Positions 57,780 through 64,000 of a DNA stretch of 64,000 bases are shown piece by piece. Source of the DNA: Patiria miniata (Eukaryota; Echinodermata; Asteroidea; Valvatida; Asterinidae). Each line of letters opens with the position of its first letter. Within the stretch, counting starts at the first letter, position 1. The DNA is taken from the NCBI RefSeq assembly GCF_015706575.1, contig NW_024037063.1:15562927-15626926 (forward strand), read 5' to 3'. The position numbers and the translations under genes were made by a program. Under the pieces are notes generated by a model, which saw nothing but the letters and a program-made list of their open reading frames with translations, did not search any database and had not been told where the DNA came from.

Positions 57780-59760
57780 ACTCCGGCTGTGCCTTTTTTA
57801 ATGAAAAGTTACACAAACTTTTCTTCAATGTTATTCTACACATGTTCCTCACTCGCTGCTCATCCTGGTGTCTCTTGAGGTTACATTGGGACCTGCATTC
57901 AGTGGAACATTCTGAACACTGGTAATGTCTGCTGGGGGTCTTTCTCCCGAGAAGGTGACCCGCGGCTTCTGCTTTGGTGTACTCTTGGCCTACAGTATCA
58001 ATAACAAAGGAAATAAATACAATTATGTACACTAATCGCCATATCTTTCAGGGGGTTTTACATGTTTGCCTCCGACATAGACAAGTAGTACTTGCTTCAG
58101 ATGAATCCATTGGTGGTTCTGTGTCCACCTTACAACTACATCGCCGAGAGTCTTTGTGATTAGGTATGGCCCGTCATACTTCGGCTGTAGCTTTGGTGAC
58201 ACCCCAACCTGTCGAGTGTTGACCCTTATCATTACCATACCACCAACTTTATACCTCCCCGTGGTTTGTGATCGTTGTGTTGATAACAAGCTACTTATCA
58301 GTGTTGTTTCATGTTCGCTGTGTAACATATCCTGCATGTTGTGAAAAAAAGACTGATTGGAATCCGTTGCCCTTGATCATTAAACCGAGGTCTTGCCATA
58401 GTGACCGATAGCTAGGCAAATGATTTAAATCCAGACTGCGGCCCTTTTTAGTTTTCACCAAAACATCTTATAAACTCTGCCAGCTCAAATCTGGAAAATA
58501 CTAGTTTCTCGTATGCAGTCATGGTTCTGCGGTCATAGTTTTTCTTCTGTCGCACTGCTGCAACCTGCAGGTTTCCTCTTGCTGCAACATGTGCTTCCTG
58601 CATCTATAATACAACTGCTCTGCATTATTTCCATTTTCCAAACTTTCTTCGTTCCATGGTTGTCCTATCAACAAGGTCAAGTCTTGACCAAGCATCGTCA
58701 TGCTAGATGCTTTACTTGTTGATTCTCGAACTGGTGTTTAGTAGCCTAGTGTTGCTTATGGTAATTGGTCATCCCAATCCTTCTGTTCCCTTACTTGATC
58801 AAGCTAGAAAAGATGTTCATCAGAGTTTTATTGAATATTTTTACCTTCTTCCATCTGACTTTAAGTTGTAGCCATGTAGTTCTTGTCTTCCAAATTCTTA
58901 GCCACTTACATACATGTAATTGCGATGTCATATATAGACCTACATGTATCTATGTCCCTCTGGATTCTTGAAGTTGATGAAGAGCCACCTTAAAGACCCA
59001 TTATCTGTTCTTACTAACACCTTCGTGCCATGTGTAATAACAAATGTTTCAAGTTAGTTACAAATGCCAGAAATTATCTCTTTGTAACACTGTAGTTACG
59101 ATCTTGTGGACTGAGGGTTTTACTGGCATAGGCCACCACTTTTTCGTGTTCTTGTTTCTATGAGAGTATGGCTCTGGTGGCAAAATTACTCGTGTCTGCA
59201 TCAAAGATGTAGTCTTGGTTTAGGTCAAGATACATGAGTATCGTTGATTCAATAAGTCATCTCTTTGGCTCTACGAAAACTTCTTTTCAATTCTCTGTCC
59301 ACTCTTATATGTGATGTTTTTCTGTCAATCTGTGGTGGGGCCAAGCAATCTCTGCGAATCCCCTAATGAAAGGTCTGTAATACGATGCTAGTCCCAAGAA
59401 ACTTCACACTTGAGTAACATCTTCAGGGCATGGCCATTCTTGAATACCTCTGACCTTCTCAGGATCAGTGCCCATCCTTTTGTAAAACAACATAACCCAG
59501 GTCATAAAAGCACCTTTTGCTTGAGTCTAGAGGTGTCTCCTTACTGTAGATGCAGACTTCTGTTTTATGCAGACTTCTGTTTTATGCAGACTTCTGTTTG
59601 ATGCAGACTTCTGTTTTGCATTTTCATCTAACTGTACTTGCCAATTTCCAGATGCCAGATCAAGTGTGGAAAACCACTTTGACTTTGTAAGTGCTTCGAT
59701 GAACTCAACTAGTTATTCCCATTCATAAACACCTTACAATCAAAAACACAAAACACATCA
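57780..59760 (-). mobile_element. Badly broken Ty3/gypsy fossil
   Basis: Minus-strand pieces in order from high to low coordinates: an RT motif STLDLASGNWQVQLDE (about 59640-59690), a piece resembling FLGLASYYRPFIRGFAEIA (about 59320-59400), an RNase H piece VVAYASKTLSPQDRNYS (about 59090-59140), and an integrase tail with GVSPKLQPKYDGPYLITKTL (GPY motif, 58050-58250). Next to the integrase tail a short open stretch (57778-58032) has a partial C2H2-like finger YQCSECSTECRSQCNLKRHQ. No LTRs were recognised. It has many breaks and is old. Confidence 0.75.
58032..58337 (-). pseudogene. Integrase C-terminal remnant of the Ty3/gypsy fossil
   Basis: Open for 101 codons, with YKVGGMVMIRV, LQPKYDGPYLITKTLGDVVV and LVYVGGKHVKPPE. 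These are the GPY/F-type C-terminal domain and tail of Ty3/gypsy integrases. Part of the 57780-59760 fossil. Confidence 0.8.
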
Positions 59761-61790
59761 AAAATTCACATTTTCCAACCGATTTTGTTCCATAAAATTA
59801 GCCAATGTTTTGTGAATCATCCCTCTGGCCATGTGTCTTGCAAGTTTACATTGTATTCTGCTATTTCCTTTTATGGAGATGGGTGCTTGCGGCTCATGAT
59901 GCATGGGTGGCGCAGAATGCATCGGTACAAGAATGAAGTGTTTTAAAACTAGCCTGTGTTTTATCAGCAGTTTGAAACCACCCATGTGACAATTAAGCTC
60001 TCGACCAATGGGGATGGGTAGTTTGTCTTAGGCAGTTATTAATGACAAATTAAGATTCAATCTCCAAAATGTTTTGAAATGTATGGAAATATGGTATTAC
60101 AAATATCGAAAGGTATCATGTAACCCTTCTAGTTTGCACATCCTCCAAAATCCTCTTTGCAAAATGCAGGATTTTGCAGGACTGGGGCTATATCCTCGTC
60201 CATTTTAAATAGGAATGAAACATGTTTTTATCCTGTTCCAAAGATGTTTTTAAAATGTGTTTATTTCGATTGTATCTGTAACAGCTTAAACAGGATTCAA
60301 ACAAACATAAAACAACTAGTGTTTTTAGAAAACAGTCGTAAAACATTTTTTATTCTGTTTTTAGAATACGGTAATCATGTGCATACATGTTTGTGGTGAA
60401 CGAGTAGCTTTTTTTTGAAATTTTTAAGGCTTTTTATAGCTCTAACAGTCCCGAGTCCTCCAATTTTAATACAATTTTGCACATACCCTAGGGAGTGTTG
60501 GTCAAAGAAACAAAAGTAAACTTTTAACTCAAAAGAGGTCAAAATATGAAATAAAATCTGTCCCAAACGTGTACTTACAAAAGGTCCTACATAAAAAAAG
60601 GAAAAGTACCACAAAACAATTAAATAGAGCATGAAATTTTGGTCTTTGTTGAGCTTCAGGCTGGACCCCTCTCGCAACCCGACTAGTGGCATTTTACTGG
60701 GTTGCCCTCTTTCTTCTTCAACATTGTTGATCAGTTATTGCTAATCCCTAAGCACTGCAAGAAGCACAATTCACTTTAGAATTTTATCTTGGCGTTCCAC
60801 CCAAAAAAAGGGAAATCAGGAACATAACAGGAGTGAAACAGGAACAAAACAGTCAAACACCAATGCCTTTTTCTAAGGTTCCCCCCCCCCCCATAAAAAA
60901 ACAAAAACAAAGAAAACAGGTCAGCATGCCTCAAACAAATTTCTAAATTCACAAATACAGATACAAAACAGTTAACAGACTTCAGTAAAAAATTTAAGTG
61001 CCGGAAAACACAAAGAAATCTTTCAAATTCTATAAGCCCCAAACAGAAAAAAAACCAGGTTGTTCAGGATAAAACAGACACAAAACAGGGCCCTGATTAC
61101 TAGTAACAGGATAAAAGTATGTTCTTATCCTGTTTTATAATACAAGAACAGGATAAAAACGTTTTGAAATACTTGTGTAAAACAGGAATTTGTTCAGAAA
61201 TTTCTGCATATATATGATGGCTATGATGTGTGGCTTATTTCGGAGGATGCATTGTGTCAAGGTCTTGGGTCGGACCTTGTGTTATTTATGCTCAGCCGTG
61301 CATAAATTTAGGCCTAGAAAATACTTGAAATCCTCAGCACTGCTCAAAGATGTCACTAGCTCTTCCTCAACATATTGACAGTGATTGCTGGAGGATTTTG
61401 CAGGATTGAAGGATCCGCTCATAAGTCCGCGCAGGGTACAGCCAACTAACTGGACTCATTGCATCCTCCACTTGTTTTGCCATTCAGCCTCAATCCCCAC
61501 TCCTCCAAACCGCCTGGTGGAATTTGGAGGCTTGAGGGTGGTTGGGGTCGATGTAACTGTAGGCCTATCTTCAGTGCCTTGCCAAGTATCGTTTCTTTTG
61601 ATATCTCACATGTACTTGAGATTATTATTTTTATTTTGCCTTTAAAAACAACAAAAGTAAGAGTCGAAAAAATCCAATACAAACACTACTTGCAAGGGAC
61701 ATAAATAATACAAAAAAAGTACAGGAGGACAAACCTAAACCTGCATGGGCAAGGGTTGGCAACGAAATCACTACAGTCCTTAGACTTGCC
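59761..61790. other. AT-rich sequence with aacaggataaaa-type words, no gene
   Basis: Words such as aacaggataaaa and tatcctgttt recur on both strands at 60210-61180, and ggattttgcaggatt-type words occur at about 60166 and 61390. They may be old repeat copies, but I could not define ends. A C run lies near 60882. Frames such as 60375-60692 minus and 61385-61704 plus lack motifs. Confidence 0.4.
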
Positions 61791-61799
61791 AGCCCTCAT

Positions 61800-62660
61800 G
61801 TAGGCAAAGGAAACATAAAACATTTATATAAAATTTATAATTTATGTATATAAAAAAATTAAATTACAGATAAAAGAGCCACACACATATTGCACAACAT
61901 GAATACCTAAAACATGAAAAAACAAACTCTCATAGTAATAGACAAAAAAGGACCACACAAACCCAAATACATGTATTCAATCCACCAAGATAGTACACAA
62001 TGTATATGAATACAATTAGAAAAAAAACACACATATGACATAGAACAGCAAAATTACATGTAACTACAAATATTTAAAGACTTAATTATTCTTGAGAACT
62101 GTTTTAAAAAATGAGGAATAGCCATGCATACAAAAAAGATAGTAATAGGTGAAAATAATGAAGGACCAACTAAATTAGACAAACCCATGCCAGACCAGAC
62201 AACAGACACACACACATAAATTATTGCACAATAGATCAAAATGCCCCAGAACATGGAACAGCCAAATTACGTGTACCAACGAATATTTCAAAAGTGAATT
62301 ATTTTTAAGAAAAAAAATACAGATAAACAGTACAAAAATGGAGAATAACCATGCAAATAAGGAAAAAAATATATATTGTAACAAGTAAAAGACAGGTGAA
62401 GACATATGATGAAGGATCAACTACATTAAACAAACATGCACACACATATTGCACAACATGATAGATGAAAATACATGTGCCCCAAAACATGGAACATGGA
62501 GCAGCCAAATTACATGTACCAATACAAATATTTTAAAAATAAATTCTATTTGAGAAAAAGTACAGATAATACAAAAAATGGAGAATATCCATGCATTACA
62601 ATTAAGAGAAAAATTAGATTGGAACAGGAAAAAAGACAGGTGAGGACGTTCTTTATCACC
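61800..62660. repeat. Degenerate tandem repeat of about 210-245 bp, about four copies
   Basis: cagc-caaattac landmarks fall at about 62047, 62259 and 62502, with acacacatattgcacaa, catggaaca and gagaata-ccatgca recurring in order. The copies are A-rich and diverged, and spacing varies (212 then 243 bp). Confidence 0.75.
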
Positions 62661-62940
62661 CGAAGGACCAAGTTACATTTTTTTCCAAATGTACTGGACT
62701 TATTCTGCATTTGACAAATGCAGAATACTTGGCACCTCCACGTGTACAGTTTCACAGTATTTATATGGCGCGCCGTGATCAAAATGTCTCTTGGGGGCGC
62801 TGAGCAAGTTACACAGTACTGTGATGACCTGCAGTCGTCTCTGTTTATGATGTCATTGTTTATAAATAATCTTGGCATTAAGCGCCGTGGAGAGCTCCTA
62901 CTGCGCATGTATTTTTGTGCGAGTCACGCCCATTTTCCAC
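62661..62940. other. Short unique stretch before gap, nothing recognised
   Basis: Ends at the assembly gap. Frames here run into N and cannot be judged. Confidence 0.4.
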
Positions 62941-63440
62941 NNNNNNNNNNNNNNNNNNNNNNNNNNNNNNNNNNNNNNNNNNNNNNNNNNNNNNNNNNNN
63001 NNNNNNNNNNNNNNNNNNNNNNNNNNNNNNNNNNNNNNNNNNNNNNNNNNNNNNNNNNNNNNNNNNNNNNNNNNNNNNNNNNNNNNNNNNNNNNNNNNNN
63101 NNNNNNNNNNNNNNNNNNNNNNNNNNNNNNNNNNNNNNNNNNNNNNNNNNNNNNNNNNNNNNNNNNNNNNNNNNNNNNNNNNNNNNNNNNNNNNNNNNNN
63201 NNNNNNNNNNNNNNNNNNNNNNNNNNNNNNNNNNNNNNNNNNNNNNNNNNNNNNNNNNNNNNNNNNNNNNNNNNNNNNNNNNNNNNNNNNNNNNNNNNNN
63301 NNNNNNNNNNNNNNNNNNNNNNNNNNNNNNNNNNNNNNNNNNNNNNNNNNNNNNNNNNNNNNNNNNNNNNNNNNNNNNNNNNNNNNNNNNNNNNNNNNNN
63401 NNNNNNNNNNNNNNNNNNNNNNNNNNNNNNNNNNNNNNNN
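62941..63440. other. Assembly gap of 500 N
   Basis: Exactly 500 N, a common placeholder size, so the true distance is unknown. Open frames across it are artefacts. Confidence 0.99.
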
Positions 63441-64000
63441 GGACCTTTTACTCAAATCTCATCGATGGAACGTGGTAAATTTAAAATTCTTTTTGTAACA
63501 TGTTTGTTAGGTGAAAGATAGATGCACACAATTTCATAAAATGTGTGACGTCATCATGACGTCATCAAAAACGTGATTTTGTGATTCACATATAAGGGTA
63601 TGTCTGATCGTTATGAAACTTGGTGGGTAGGTAGGTATAGATAAAAGCATTCAAAATCTGAAGTGACGTGATCATGACGACATCGTCTGAATTTTTATGA
63701 ATTTTTCAAATTTTAATATTTTCTTCAAATTTTGCAAAAAATATATGAAATACGGTCCGATCGACTTCAAACCTGGCACACACTTAGACCACCATCTGAA
63801 GATTCAGGACGAATCATGACGTCATCACGTGTCACTTGACATCATCCTAACACTGCATAGTTTAAGTCACTATATCTAGAGAACCTGAGGTCCGATTGGG
63901 TTCAATCTCGGTATGCAGATATTCCAGGAGGTGTTATAGACAAAAATTGCAGTGACGTCTCGATGACGTCATCATAAGATTTTATATGAATTATTCAATT
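63441..64000. mobile_element. Helitron-like repeat fragment with TGACGTCA pairs
   Basis: This matches the 15116-20190 family: gtgacgtcatcatgacgtca at 63546, atgaaacttggtgggtaggt, a single segment like the 171-bp unit near 63760-63830, and the agtccgattg-type start near 63891. Order of segments differs from the other copies. It continues past the window end. Confidence 0.7.

Noticed and set aside
60120-61640. Possible inverted-repeat element defined by ggattttgcagg words
   Set aside because: Words are mostly in the same orientation and no consistent ends or target duplication were found.
62718-63521. Long open frames across the N block
   Set aside because: The frames exist only because N cannot be a stop; the 500 N are an assembly gap.

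Overview
This window is repeat-dense eukaryotic DNA, most likely from a marine invertebrate animal. It shows intron-like splice sites, a long satellite array, Ty3/gypsy, LINE, hAT, Mutator-like, Harbinger-like, mariner-like and Helitron-like elements, many short TACATGTA-type words, and no bacterial operons, rRNA or tRNA genes that I can see. The species cannot be fixed from the sequence alone. No intact, clearly host-owned protein gene was found. Nearly everything recognisable is a transposable element, a satellite, or a remnant of a multicopy coding family.

Layout. 1-11846 is a head-to-tail array of about 63 copies of a 177-bp satellite. It is partly organised in 531-bp (3-mer) blocks and carries two copies of one 392-bp foreign insert. 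11847-15115 is AT-rich and holds a duplicated dispersed repeat, one copy of which is split by a 3' LINE fragment with an 11-bp target duplication. 15116-20190 is a pile-up of Helitron-like repeats: three hairpin-plus-CTAG ends, a 426-bp tandem duplication, a 171-bp tandem array, and many TGACGTCA palindromes, often paired 11 bp apart. The same family returns at 63441-64000, beyond an assembly gap. 21497-22510 is a Harbinger-like element with a TAA target duplication.

23753-33850 is nested. A young Ty3/gypsy element (Mag-like; identical 134-bp LTRs; TSD ttagc) sits in what looks like the LTR of an older, broken CsRn1-like element. That older element is itself interrupted by a 2.4-kb inverted-repeat element. 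34012-38503 is a terminal-inverted-repeat DNA transposon with a GAA target duplication. It holds a three-exon gene-like segment whose splice phases agree, and a 1-kb Mutator-like foldback element (9-bp TSD) lies in its second intron.

From 33890 to 57300 a multicopy family, here called R, appears in three copies with minus-strand coding remnants of an unrecognised protein. Each interrupted copy is opened by a different transposon (the GAA element, a second young Mag-like element at 49984-55066, and a mariner-like element at 55818-56501), and other R copies show the empty sites. A decayed hAT (CGGBP1-like) gene lies at 42997-43960. A badly broken Ty3/gypsy fossil lies at 57780-59760, followed by AT-rich sequence with a degenerate tandem repeat, a 500-N gap, and a further Helitron-like fragment.

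How the parts relate: the window records repeated insertion into older repeats, and the paralogous R copies make it possible to see several pre-insertion sites directly. Best candidates for something not yet described are the TGACGTCA-paired Helitron-like repeats, the GAA-TSD transposon with its spliced gene, and the R family proteins.
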